Shown here piece by piece: positions 45,901-51,498 of a stretch of DNA of 64,000 bases. The stretch is taken from positions 310,001-374,000 of the forward strand of contig JAIXOM010000045.1 of assembly GCA_027486755.1 (NCBI GenBank). The letters are read 5' to 3'. The stretch comes from Comamonadaceae bacterium. Its GTDB lineage: Bacteria; Pseudomonadota; Gammaproteobacteria; Burkholderiales; Burkholderiaceae_C. Both the position numbers and the translations under genes were made by a program. Each line of letters starts with the position of its first letter. The stretch's first letter is position 1. The notes below the pieces were generated by a model that saw only the letters and a list, made by a program, of their open reading frames with translations, was not told where the DNA came from and did not search any database.

Positions 45901-46298
45901 GGGCACAGCAACAGCTCGCACTCGCGCAGGCGCTCAAACGCCGCCTCGCCCAGGGCCACCCGGTAGCCCGCATCCGTGCCCTGCCCGGCTTGGCGCGCTG
46001 CGGTGATGAACTCGCACAGATCGCCCCAGCCCTGCATGTTGTGGGGCAGCACCACCAGGCGCAGCGGCTGCTCATGCAAGCGAAATTCAGCGCCCGGCAG
46101 CAACTGCAGGCCGCAGGCCTTGGCTGCCTGATGCGCCCGCACCACGCCGGCCACCGAACATTCGTCGCTGAGCGCCAGCGCCGCATAGCCCAGGGCCTGT
46201 GCCCGCTCGACCAATTCTTCAGGCTGCGAAGCACCGCGCTGAAAGCTGAAGTTGCTCAGCGCGTGCAGCTCGGCGTAGTCGGGCAGTACAGAGGCCAT
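42993..46298 (-). CDS. dnaE2: Error-prone DNA polymerase DnaE2 (ImuC)
   Basis: An 1101-residue C-family polymerase alpha subunit of the DnaE2/ImuC type. N-terminal PHP domain (about 1-280) opens YAELHALSNFSFQRGASQPE. The polymerase core contains GRGSAANSAVCYCLGITAVD and ISRERLEAPDIDVDFEHQRR with the catalytic Asp residues, and FQIESRAQMGMLPRLQPR. The C-terminal OB region has VTVRQQPSTSKGTTFVTLED. It acts with ImuA/ImuB in damage-induced mutagenesis. The start, ATG 46298, follows imuB by nine bases. An odd Ser/Gly/Gln-rich insert of about 35 residues after GGMVHPYLEQRRLRRA is made by a palindromic repeat (44299-44386). Confidence 0.95.
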   Translation of the reverse strand: MASVLPDYAELHALSNFSFQRGASQPEELVERAQALGYAALALSDECSVAGVVRAHQAAKACGLQLLPGAEFRLHEQPLRLVVLPHNMQGWGDLCEFITAARQAGQGTDAGYRVALGEAAFERLRECELLLCPLIDQPIDEAVLASLLHWARALWAGRLWLAVHLQQRLGDALRLQQLEQLSERTGVPLLAAGGVLMHLRSRKPLHDVLTAIGQGCTVREAGRALQPNAQAHLRSRLRLAELYPPELLAATLTVARRCRFSLDEIRAHYAYPRQDSVPAGHTPLQWLHQLTEAGLRERYPQGAPAAVTQQIAHELALIAELRYEMYFLTVHDIVRFARSQGILCQGRGSAANSAVCYCLGITAVDPAESRLLFERFISRERLEAPDIDVDFEHQRREEVIAYIYRQYGHERAAIAATVIRYRPRSALRDVGKALGLQPELIEALSRDCSWLGRDPQPPAWPEGIDPQHPAVQQWLALTLQALDMPRHLGQHVGGFVLTHDKLTRLVPVQPAAMAERYIIQWDKDDLEAVGLMKVDVLALGMLSAIRGCLDLRRQWRGTELQMHQIPADDSATYDMICAADTVGVFQIESRAQMGMLPRLQPRCFYDLVVQVAIVRPGPIQGGMVHPYLEQRRLRRAQSPSPLGGGSGWGQAAVTGDALTPALSQREKDKGTEQGRGAVKDMEYPELAPALGRTLGVPIFQEQVMQIAMIAADFSPGEADQLRRAMAAWKRKGGLDPFRQRLVGRMVEKGYDFEFAQRIFSQIEGFGEYGFPESHAASFAKLVYVSCWLKRHEPACFLAAMLNAQPLGFYSPSQLVQDARRHGIEVRPVDVALSGWDCTLEEASVPCNAPKLSQWGHAQPVIRLGLRLVSGLSQAGALRILAARAQQPFASVEDLALRAELGRRDLDALAAADALASLAGHRRQQAWAASALQPAPALLRSVPVHEPALELVPMAEAQDIVGDYQALGLSLRRHPLALLRPALARRGLLSAGQLEVLPDGRRVAACGIVTVRQQPSTSKGTTFVTLEDESGSVNVIAGRPLRERQRDELLHARLLAVWGVWQRSEDEGLAPGHGRVRNLVAHRLQDLSELLGQLAVSSRDFR
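44299..44386. repeat. In-frame palindromic repeat pair inside dnaE2
   Basis: Arms at 44299-44330 (CTCCCTCTGGGAGAGGGCTG then GGGTGAGGGC) and 44351-44386 (GCCCCCACCCCGACCCTCCC then CCAAGGGGGGAGGGAG). Same family as in hrpA. It is translated in the minus frame as SPSPLGGGSGWGQ ... LTPALSQREKDKG, and falls in a loop of the polymerase between VHPYLEQR and YPELAPALGRTLGVPIFQEQ, where homologues are continuous. Confidence 0.85.
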
Positions 46299-46307
46299 GG
46301 CTGAACT

Positions 46308-47699
46308 TCAGGCAAAGATGCCGTGCAAAAACCACGACAGCGTCGCATCAGCCCGGCGCTCGCGGTAAATCCAGAGCAGGCCAGCTTGCGCGCTGCGGGC
46401 AATGAAGTAATCGCGCATGACCGAGTCTTGGGCAGGCTGCGGCTGCCCCGCCTGCCCGCTCGTCAGCGCCATCCAGGCGCTGCTCTCCAGCCGCTGCGGC
46501 CCCACCAGCAGGGTCAAAGGCCCAAGGTGACATGGCCGATCGCCCTGCAAGCGCAAAGGCTGGGGCTGCGGCAGCAGCCAGGTGGGCAGCAGATCACCCT
46601 CTCCCCACCCCAAGCCTCCCCCTGGGGGGGCGAAATCAGGTCTCGCCTTTTTCTCCCTCCCCCTCTGGGGGAGGCTTGGGGTGGGGGCAGAGCTCACCGC
46701 CAAAGCCGGCAGCCACTGCTGCATGCACTCGGGCACGTGGCGATCGCACGGCTGCCAGCGCTGGACCTGGGCACTGCCCAAGCGCTCGCCCAGCCGCTCG
46801 AGCAAGTGCACCAGGCTCTCACCCCGGCGCTGCTCGTCCGGCAACAGGCTCTGGCTCTCCAGCCGCACCGGCACCGTCTCGACCGTGCGCAGCACCAGCG
46901 CTTGCACCGGCGCGCTCAGGCGCAGGCCGGCCAGCCGCTCGGCCAACAAACGCAGCACATGGGCCATGTCCTGAGTCGGCTCGCTCAGGCGCAACAGCAA
47001 AACCGCCGGTGCGGTGCTGCCCCGGCGCGCGTCGATCTGCCACTGCAATTGCAGCGCCAGCACACCCTGGCTGCGCGCCAGCAACCAGGCCTGCAAACGC
47101 TGCAACAGGCGGCGCGCGGCAAACAGCAGCGCCTGGGCATGCTCGACGCCGCTGGGCCACTGCAACCGGTCTTCAAAGACCTCGGGCAACTGTAGCCAAG
47201 TGTGGTTTTCAGGCCGATCGCCATAGGCCATGTCCAGCGCATCGAGCAGCCCCTGGCCAAAGCGGCGGGCCACGCCGTCCCGTGGCAGCGCCCGCAGGTC
47301 CTGCCATTGCCGGCAACCCAGGCGCTCAAGCACCGGCAGATGAGGCCCGGCCGCGCTCAGGCAGGCCAGGGGCAACTGCCCGACCGCCACCCGGGCCGAC
47401 TCGCGCCAAGGCAGGCCCAGTTGCAAACGCGCCAGGGCCTGCAGCGCGGTCTGACCCGGGGCCGCCTGCAAAGCCACCGCCTCGACCATGCCGGCCGCTA
47501 GCACCTGCTGCCGCAACTGCGCCAGCAGGGGCGCGAGCCCGCCAAACAGGCGCAGACTGGTCGAGACCTCCATCAGCACCGCCGCCGGCGCCAAGCTCAC
47601 CCGGGGGGTGCAGCGCAAGGCGTGGCAGGCCAGCGCCTGCACGCTGCCCGCATCGACCGGCCCAGCCTCAGACCAGGCTCTGAGCGCGATCCACAGCAC
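46308..47699 (-). CDS. imuB: Y-family polymerase-like protein ImuB
   Basis: A 463-residue ImuB, a catalytically inactive Y-family polymerase relative that bridges DnaE2, ImuA and the beta clamp. It starts VLWIALRAWSEAGPVDAGSV, so the acidic catalytic motif of DinB is absent, as usual for ImuB. Further blocks are ALRCTPRVSLAPAAVLMEVS, SLRLFGGLAPLL and ERLGCRQWQDLRALPRDGVA (HhH region); the C-terminus has DYFIARSAQAGLLWIYRERR. The GTG at 47699 is chosen: GGAGG lies six bases upstream and homologues begin here. It overlaps imuA by 32 bp. A Gly/Pro-rich palindrome-coded insert (46597-46688) lies in the C-terminal region. Confidence 0.92.
   Translation of the reverse strand: MLWIALRAWSEAGPVDAGSVQALACHALRCTPRVSLAPAAVLMEVSTSLRLFGGLAPLLAQLRQQVLAAGMVEAVALQAAPGQTALQALARLQLGLPWRESARVAVGQLPLACLSAAGPHLPVLERLGCRQWQDLRALPRDGVARRFGQGLLDALDMAYGDRPENHTWLQLPEVFEDRLQWPSGVEHAQALLFAARRLLQRLQAWLLARSQGVLALQLQWQIDARRGSTAPAVLLLRLSEPTQDMAHVLRLLAERLAGLRLSAPVQALVLRTVETVPVRLESQSLLPDEQRRGESLVHLLERLGERLGSAQVQRWQPCDRHVPECMQQWLPALAVSSAPTPSLPQRGREKKARPDFAPPGGGLGWGEGDLLPTWLLPQPQPLRLQGDRPCHLGPLTLLVGPQRLESSAWMALTSGQAGQPQPAQDSVMRDYFIARSAQAGLLWIYRERRADATLSWFLHGIFA
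46597..46688. repeat. In-frame palindromic repeat pair inside imuB
   Basis: Arms at about 46602-46622 and 46668-46688 carry CCCCACCCCAAGCCTCCCCC and its exact complement, 20 of 20 bases. Both differ from the hrpA/dnaE2 arms at the same place (AAGCCTC rather than CAGCCCTC), as compensating changes. Translated on the minus strand as PTPSLPQRGREKK ... PPGGGLGWGEG. Confidence 0.87.
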
Positions 47700-48444
47700 C
47701 GGACACCTCCGAAAGCGCCAGGGTCTGCACCAGCCGCGCCCGGCGGCGACGTGCTTGCCCGTGGCTGGCCGCCAGCAACTGCTGCAAGGCGCTCGGCTGC
47801 ATCTGCAGCAGCAAGGGCGCGGCCAGAGGCGGCCCCCGCCTTTTGAGCACCTCCACCTGCAAAGCCGGTGGCCGCCCGCCTGCCTCGGCCTGAGCCTGCG
47901 GCCAGTCCAGCGACAAGCGCAAAGGCGCAGGCGAAGCCTCTTGCCGGGCCGACGGCGGCCGGCAGACAAACAGCAGACGGCTATGCTCTTGTGCCAGCGT
48001 CTGCAAACGCCGCAAGGCAGCTGCCGGTACCGCCCCCAGCCACAGCAGCACCGCCGGCACATCGGCGCAGCGCAGGCCCTGCTCGGCCGCCCACAGCCTG
48101 TCGGCCAGGGCATCGGCCTGCACCTGCAGCAAAGAGCCCGGCACACAACCACGCGCCGCCAGCGCCGGGCCAAAAGGCAGCCAAGGCGCACCAATGAGCA
48201 CCACTGCCGAACGCCCAGACCTCGGCGCCTGAGCCGCCAACTGACTCAAAGCGGGCGCCAGCAAACCCCATTCAGCATGCAAACCCGGCGCCTGCAGCAA
48301 CTCGCTGATGCCCCCCACCGGCCAGCCACCACCCGGCAAGGCGACATCGAGCGCCGCATGGCCGGTAGGCAGCACCAAGCCCGGCGGGCGCGCCAATTCA
48401 CTGGCGCGCCAGACATCGGGCAAGGCATGGGCAGGCAAAGACAT
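47668..48444 (-). CDS. imuA: Translesion synthesis accessory protein ImuA
   Basis: A 258-residue RecA/SulA-like protein. It starts SLPAHALPDVWRASELARPP, then GLVLPTGHAALDVALPGGGW, with GGISELLQAPGLHAEWGLLA and a degenerate nucleotide-binding core including VVLIGAPWLPFGPALAARGC. The C-terminal RRRRARLVQTLALSEVSG is basic. It is the first gene of imuA-imuB-dnaE2. ATG 48444 has the best fit; an upstream Met at 48462 adds six residues. The promoter region upstream carries a LexA box, so the cassette should be SOS-induced. Confidence 0.9.
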   Translation of the reverse strand: MSLPAHALPDVWRASELARPPGLVLPTGHAALDVALPGGGWPVGGISELLQAPGLHAEWGLLAPALSQLAAQAPRSGRSAVVLIGAPWLPFGPALAARGCVPGSLLQVQADALADRLWAAEQGLRCADVPAVLLWLGAVPAAALRRLQTLAQEHSRLLFVCRPPSARQEASPAPLRLSLDWPQAQAEAGGRPPALQVEVLKRRGPPLAAPLLLQMQPSALQQLLAASHGQARRRRARLVQTLALSEVSGAVDRAQSLV

Positions 48445-48503
48445 GGCAACACATGGGCCCACCCCTGCGGCGTTGCCGGCAGAACACAGATGGACCTCAA
48501 AGA

Positions 48504-48538
48504 CTGGATAAATATACAGTACTTTGACGAGGGGTCAA
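48504..48538 (-). promoter_or_regulatory. LexA-controlled promoter of imuA-imuB-dnaE2
   Basis: On the minus strand, a -35 box TTGACC (48533-48538), a 16-base spacer and a -10 box TATATT (48511-48516) lead to a start near 48504, about 60 bases before imuA. Overlapping the -10 is a 16-base CTGG-N8-ACAG (48504-48519), one base off the proteobacterial LexA consensus CTGT-N8-ACAG on the plus strand, and reading CTGT-N8-CCAG on the minus strand. LexA bound here would block RNA polymerase directly. Confidence 0.85.
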
Positions 48539-48611
48539 GCTTGGTGACGGTCTGGCACTGTTGGGTTGGATGAGTTCCGGTATGTTGGCGACGCACCCGC
48601 CAATGCGACGG

Positions 48612-48643
48612 TTGACGTCCATCTTTAATGTAGCTACATTAAA
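48612..48643 (+). promoter_or_regulatory. brnTA promoter and palindromic operator
   Basis: A perfect 20-base palindrome, TTTAATGTAGCTACATTAAA, at 48624-48643 overlaps a promoter with -35 TTGACG (48612-48617), a 17-base spacer and -10 TACATT (48635-48640). It is the obvious binding site for the BrnT-BrnA complex, which is known to autoregulate in this family. The transcript would begin near 48647, at or beside the first codon. Confidence 0.8.
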
Positions 48644-48645
48644 TC

Positions 48646-48915
48646 TTGCTGATCGAGTTCGACCCACTCAAAAATCAATCCAACATCGCCAAGCATGGGG
48701 TATCACTGACTCTCGCCTCTGAGCTGGAATGGGAGCAAGCGCTGGTTTGGGTTGACGATCGGTTCGAGTACGGCGAGCCTCGAATGATCGCCCTGGCTCC
48801 TCGTACGGGTGCCCTGTATTACGTGGCCTTCGTGGATCGCCACCGTGTGCGCAGAATCATCAGTCTGCGCCGCGCCAACCGTCGTGAGGTGAAGCACTAT
48901 GTCCAAGCCGAGTAA
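48646..48915 (+). CDS. brnT: BrnT-family toxin
   Basis: An 89-residue type II toxin with the RelE-like BrnT fold, an RNase that inhibits translation. LIEFDPLKNQSNIAKHGVSL is the family opening; DDRFEYGEPRMIALAPRTGA and the basic VRRIISLRRANRREVKHY with the catalytic Arg/His-type end follow. The most upstream start is TTG 48646, immediately after the palindromic operator; CTG 48649 is an alternative. If the TTG is right, the message is essentially leaderless. The antitoxin gene overlaps its 3' end by 17 bp. Confidence 0.88.
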   Translation: MLIEFDPLKNQSNIAKHGVSLTLASELEWEQALVWVDDRFEYGEPRMIALAPRTGALYYVAFVDRHRVRRIISLRRANRREVKHYVQAE

Positions 48916-49204
48916 ACGCCCCAGCGTCGTTATGCCCACCGTGGCCGAAGATCGGGCCATCACTGCCGCCGCCAAGGCCGATCCAGACGCACAGCCTCTG
49001 ACGCCATCCCAGCTCAAGGCCATGATTGGCCCTCTGCGCGGTCGGCCTCCGCTGGAATCCAAGAAGAAGCTGGTCTCTATTCGCTACAGTCCGGAGGTGC
49101 TGGCGTACTTCAAGGCGACCGGCGAGGGCTGGCAGTCGCGCATGGACGGTGTGCTTAAGGAATACATCACCCAACGCAGCCATCAGGCATCCAATGATGC
49201 CTAA
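48899..49204 (+). CDS. brnA: BrnA-family antitoxin
   Basis: A 101-residue antitoxin. Its C-terminal half has a ribbon-helix-helix motif: KKLVSIRYSPEVLAYFKATG, then GWQSRMDGVLKEYITQR, typical of BrnA. The N-terminal half (VVMPTVAEDRAITAAAKADP) is charged and binds the toxin. It starts within the last codons of brnT, so the two are coupled. BrnA dimers bind the palindrome upstream of brnT. Confidence 0.9.
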   Translation: MSKPSKRPSVVMPTVAEDRAITAAAKADPDAQPLTPSQLKAMIGPLRGRPPLESKKKLVSIRYSPEVLAYFKATGEGWQSRMDGVLKEYITQRSHQASNDA

Positions 49205-49346
49205 GTCTTCGCGCAAGCTCCAAGAGGCAGTCCGGTCCTTACAGTTGATCGATCAGGGCTTAGGGCCTGTCCGCAAGCTGACCGGTTTGCGTTGCTGCGA
49301 GCAAAACTGCCGGTGCTTATCTTCCTGGGCAGCGGAGTGGCCAGGG

Positions 49347-49709
49347 TCAGGACGGCAACAAGGAAACATGCGCCTGCAACTCGTCCCATGGCGCAGACAG
49401 CTTTCGACCTTCGCGGATCAGCAAGCCCGTCGCCTCCAAAACGGCCACATCCTGATGGACGTTTTTGTAGTCCCGGCCCAGCGCATGCGCCAGTTCTCTG
49501 GTGTTGTTGGCGCCGTGCTGGCGGACATGGCGTAGCAGCTCAAGGCGGCGGGGGGACAGCGTGTCCAACATGGTTTGGACCTTGAGAAAGGTCACATGGC
49601 TCTCTTGGACCTGCTCTCCTGCTGCAGCGCGATTCCAGGCCTGCGTAAACCGCTGCCCCATATCGGCCAGGCTGCCCACATTCACTTGAACTTTAGGAGT
49701 CGTGCTCAT
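49347..49709 (-). CDS. tumA: HTH antitoxin of the TumE/TumA system
   Basis: A 120-residue winged-helix protein: MLDTLSPRRLELLRHVRQHG followed by the HTH TRELAHALGRDYKNVHQDVA and the wing LLIREGRKLSAPWDEL. This is the MarR/HVO_A0114-like antitoxin that accompanies TumE toxins. ATG 49709 is chosen over ATG 49727 because AAGGG lies seven bases upstream. It overlaps the end of tumE by 17 bp. It is convergent with brnA, with 142 unassigned bases between. Confidence 0.8.
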   Translation of the reverse strand: MSTTPKVQVNVGSLADMGQRFTQAWNRAAAGEQVQESHVTFLKVQTMLDTLSPRRLELLRHVRQHGANNTRELAHALGRDYKNVHQDVAVLEATGLLIREGRKLSAPWDELQAHVSLLPS

Positions 49710-49986
49710 TCGTCGCCCTTTCAACATCGGCCAAAAAATCAGCCACTAACTTTTCTGCACTCTCAAACTTGTAGGGGGTTTCCAATTCACCGATGTGTTT
49801 GTGGTCACCCTTGCCGCGTTCGTTGTCGTACCCCACCATCCGAACTCCATCGCGCCCATAGAAAAGGCTGTACTTCAGTCCGTGCGGCCTTTCAGACGAT
49901 AGTTTTGGGAGCTGCCAGATGGTCATCTCGACAATGGCTCCGTCTGGCAAAACAGCCTTGTCGTAAAAAATCCGCTTCGCCCTCAT
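49693..49986 (-). CDS. tumE: TumE-family toxin (DUF6516)
   Basis: A 97-residue toxin of the TumE (DUF6516) family. Recognisable blocks are GAIVEMTIWQLPK, GLKYSLFYGRDGVRMVGYDN, ERGKGDHKHIGELETPYKFE and LVADFLADVERA. The GKGDH-H pattern holds the likely catalytic residues. It precedes its antitoxin gene, which is unusual for many type II modules but normal for this one. The start is ATG 49986, directly downstream of a promoter with its operator. Confidence 0.85.
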   Translation of the reverse strand: MRAKRIFYDKAVLPDGAIVEMTIWQLPKLSSERPHGLKYSLFYGRDGVRMVGYDNERGKGDHKHIGELETPYKFESAEKLVADFLADVERATNEHDS

Positions 49987-49988
49987 AG

Positions 49989-50021
49989 GGTTAATCTAAC
50001 CATCATTATTTATGGTGTCAA
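49989..50021 (-). promoter_or_regulatory. tumE promoter with overlapping inverted repeat
   Basis: On the minus strand: -35 TTGACA (50016-50021), 17-base spacer, -10 TAGATT (49993-49998), which places the transcription start at about 49986, the A of the ATG. An inverted repeat GGTTA-ATC-TAACC (49989-50001) covers the -10 box and is the likely site for autorepression by the HTH antitoxin. Confidence 0.8.
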
Positions 50022-50226
50022 TGGCCATCATAGTTTAGGAATGCAAACAAGCTCTGAACAGAGCTGAATAGCCGTACGCCATGGCCATCCCGGGCACATT
50101 GAACAGCCAGGGTCCCTGGTCCAGTTTCCCCCAAGGAAACACAAGTTCCTTTTCCAAGCCCAGGGCTATACTGCGCCGGACTTCCGCTATCGCCCCACCC
50201 TCCCAACTTTGCCCACGGAGATCCTC

Positions 50227-51186
50227 ATGCGTCTGCCCCGCCGCCCCCTGATCCTGGCCAGTCTGCTCGGCATTTGCCTGTCGGCTGCAGCGCAAGAATT
50301 TCCCAACCGGCCCATCAAGCTGCTGGTGGGCTTTGCGGCTGGGGGGCCGCTCGATGTGTTCACCCGGGTGCTGGCTCAAGAGATGGCCGGCGTGATCGGA
50401 CAGCCGGTGGTGGTCGAAAACCGCAGCGGTGCCAGCGGGCAGCTCGCCACCGACGCAGTGGCCAAGGCCGAGCCGGACGGCTACACCCTGCTTTCAACCG
50501 CTTCGACCTTTATCGTCAACCCCATCCTCAGCGGCCGCAACTCGCCCGATCCACAGAAAGACTTTGCACCGGTGGCGCACACGGCGGTACTGCCGACCAT
50601 CTTGGTGACCGCCCCCGACCTGCCGGTGCAGTCGCTGCAAGACCTGGTCAAGCTGGCGCGCACCCGGCCCATGACCTATTCATCGGCCGGCAACGGCGGG
50701 CCGGCCCATTTGGCCGGCGCCCTGCTGGCCCAGACCACCGGCACCCAGATGACCCACGTGCCCTACCGCGGCGCTGCACCCGGCCTGGCCGATGTGATGG
50801 CCAGCCGCATCGACTTCACCTTCTACACCATGTCAGGCCTAAAGGAGCTGGTGACGGCCAAGCGGGTCAAGCCCTTGGCCATCACCTCGGCGCGCCGCCA
50901 CCCAGACTTCGCCGATGTGCCCACCATGAGCGAAGCAGGCATTGCCGGCTTTGACCATGTGGGCGCCTGGTTTGGCGTGGTGGCCCCGGCTGCTACGCCT
51001 GCGGCCGTCGTGAGCAGGCTCAACCGGGCCATCGATCAGGTGCTGACCAAGCCGGAAGCACGCGAGCGCATCGCCAAGATGGGCATGATCCCGGTGGGCG
51101 GCAGCAGCGAGTCCTTCAAGCAATTTCTGGCCAGTGACTCTCAGCGCTGGACCGAGCTGATTCGCGCGGCCAACATCAAGGAATGA
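50227..51186 (+). CDS. Bug-family tripartite tricarboxylate transporter receptor
   Basis: A 319-residue periplasmic Bug/TctC protein. The signal peptide RRPLILASLLGICLSAAAQ ends near residue 22. The mature part starts FPNRPIKLLVGFAAGGPLDV, then VVVENRSGASGQLATDAVAK, PDGYTLLSTASTF and HVPYRGAAPGLADVMASRID. ATG 50227 has CGGAG eight bases upstream. The upstream 200 bp shared with tumE holds no other clear gene. A nitronate monooxygenase gene lies opposite and convergent, echoing the pair at 9038-10992. The ligand is probably a carboxylate. Confidence 0.92.
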   Translation: MRLPRRPLILASLLGICLSAAAQEFPNRPIKLLVGFAAGGPLDVFTRVLAQEMAGVIGQPVVVENRSGASGQLATDAVAKAEPDGYTLLSTASTFIVNPILSGRNSPDPQKDFAPVAHTAVLPTILVTAPDLPVQSLQDLVKLARTRPMTYSSAGNGGPAHLAGALLAQTTGTQMTHVPYRGAAPGLADVMASRIDFTFYTMSGLKELVTAKRVKPLAITSARRHPDFADVPTMSEAGIAGFDHVGAWFGVVAPAATPAAVVSRLNRAIDQVLTKPEARERIAKMGMIPVGGSSESFKQFLASDSQRWTELIRAANIKE

Positions 51187-51498
51187 GGCTGTAGCTCTCG
51201 TCCCCAAGTCACCCCTCTAAGCCGCGGGCACCGCCTTCAAAAAACCACGGGCGTGCGGGTGGGTGCTGGAAAGCGAGGTCAAGGAGGAGCCAAGGCGCCA
51301 GCCGAGGCGGAGGACACGAGCGGCGCAGCGCCCATCCGTGCGCCCTTCCTCGATGCGCCCTGGAACTTGCGGCGCCTGGTCAGGCGCAGCATCGCGCCGA
51401 GGGCGGCGCTCCTACAACATCAAAACCGCATCGCTGCAAGGGCGCAGCTCCCACAGCGAGAACCGGCAGTACTTTGTGTGAGCGCTGGCAACAAGCCC
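51187..51498. repeat. Intergenic region with REP palindromes
   Basis: Between two convergent genes. It contains a REP unit ATCGCGCCGAGGGCGGCGCT at 51390-51416 and another, CATCGCTGCAAGGGCGCAGC, at 51429-51453, of the family at 22.8 kb. Open frames crossing it (for example from 51253) have no family resemblance. No terminator with a clear T-run is seen. Confidence 0.75.

Noticed and set aside
45072-46304. Long plus-strand ORF (410 codons) opposite dnaE2
   Set aside because: Antisense shadow in GC-rich DNA; no family resemblance and His/Gln/Leu-rich composition, while the minus frame encodes conserved DnaE2 motifs.
47488-48573. 361-codon plus-strand ORF across imuB and imuA
   Set aside because: Arg/Pro/Gln-rich shadow frame; imuA and imuB on the minus strand are supported by conserved blocks and start signals.
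49026-49535. 169-codon plus-strand ORF overlapping brnA and tumA
   Set aside because: Out of frame with brnA and antisense to tumA, both of which have recognisable family motifs.
50035-50379. 114-codon minus-strand ORF opposite the Bug signal peptide
   Set aside because: Gln/Arg/His-rich shadow; it occupies the promoter region of tumE and the Bug gene.
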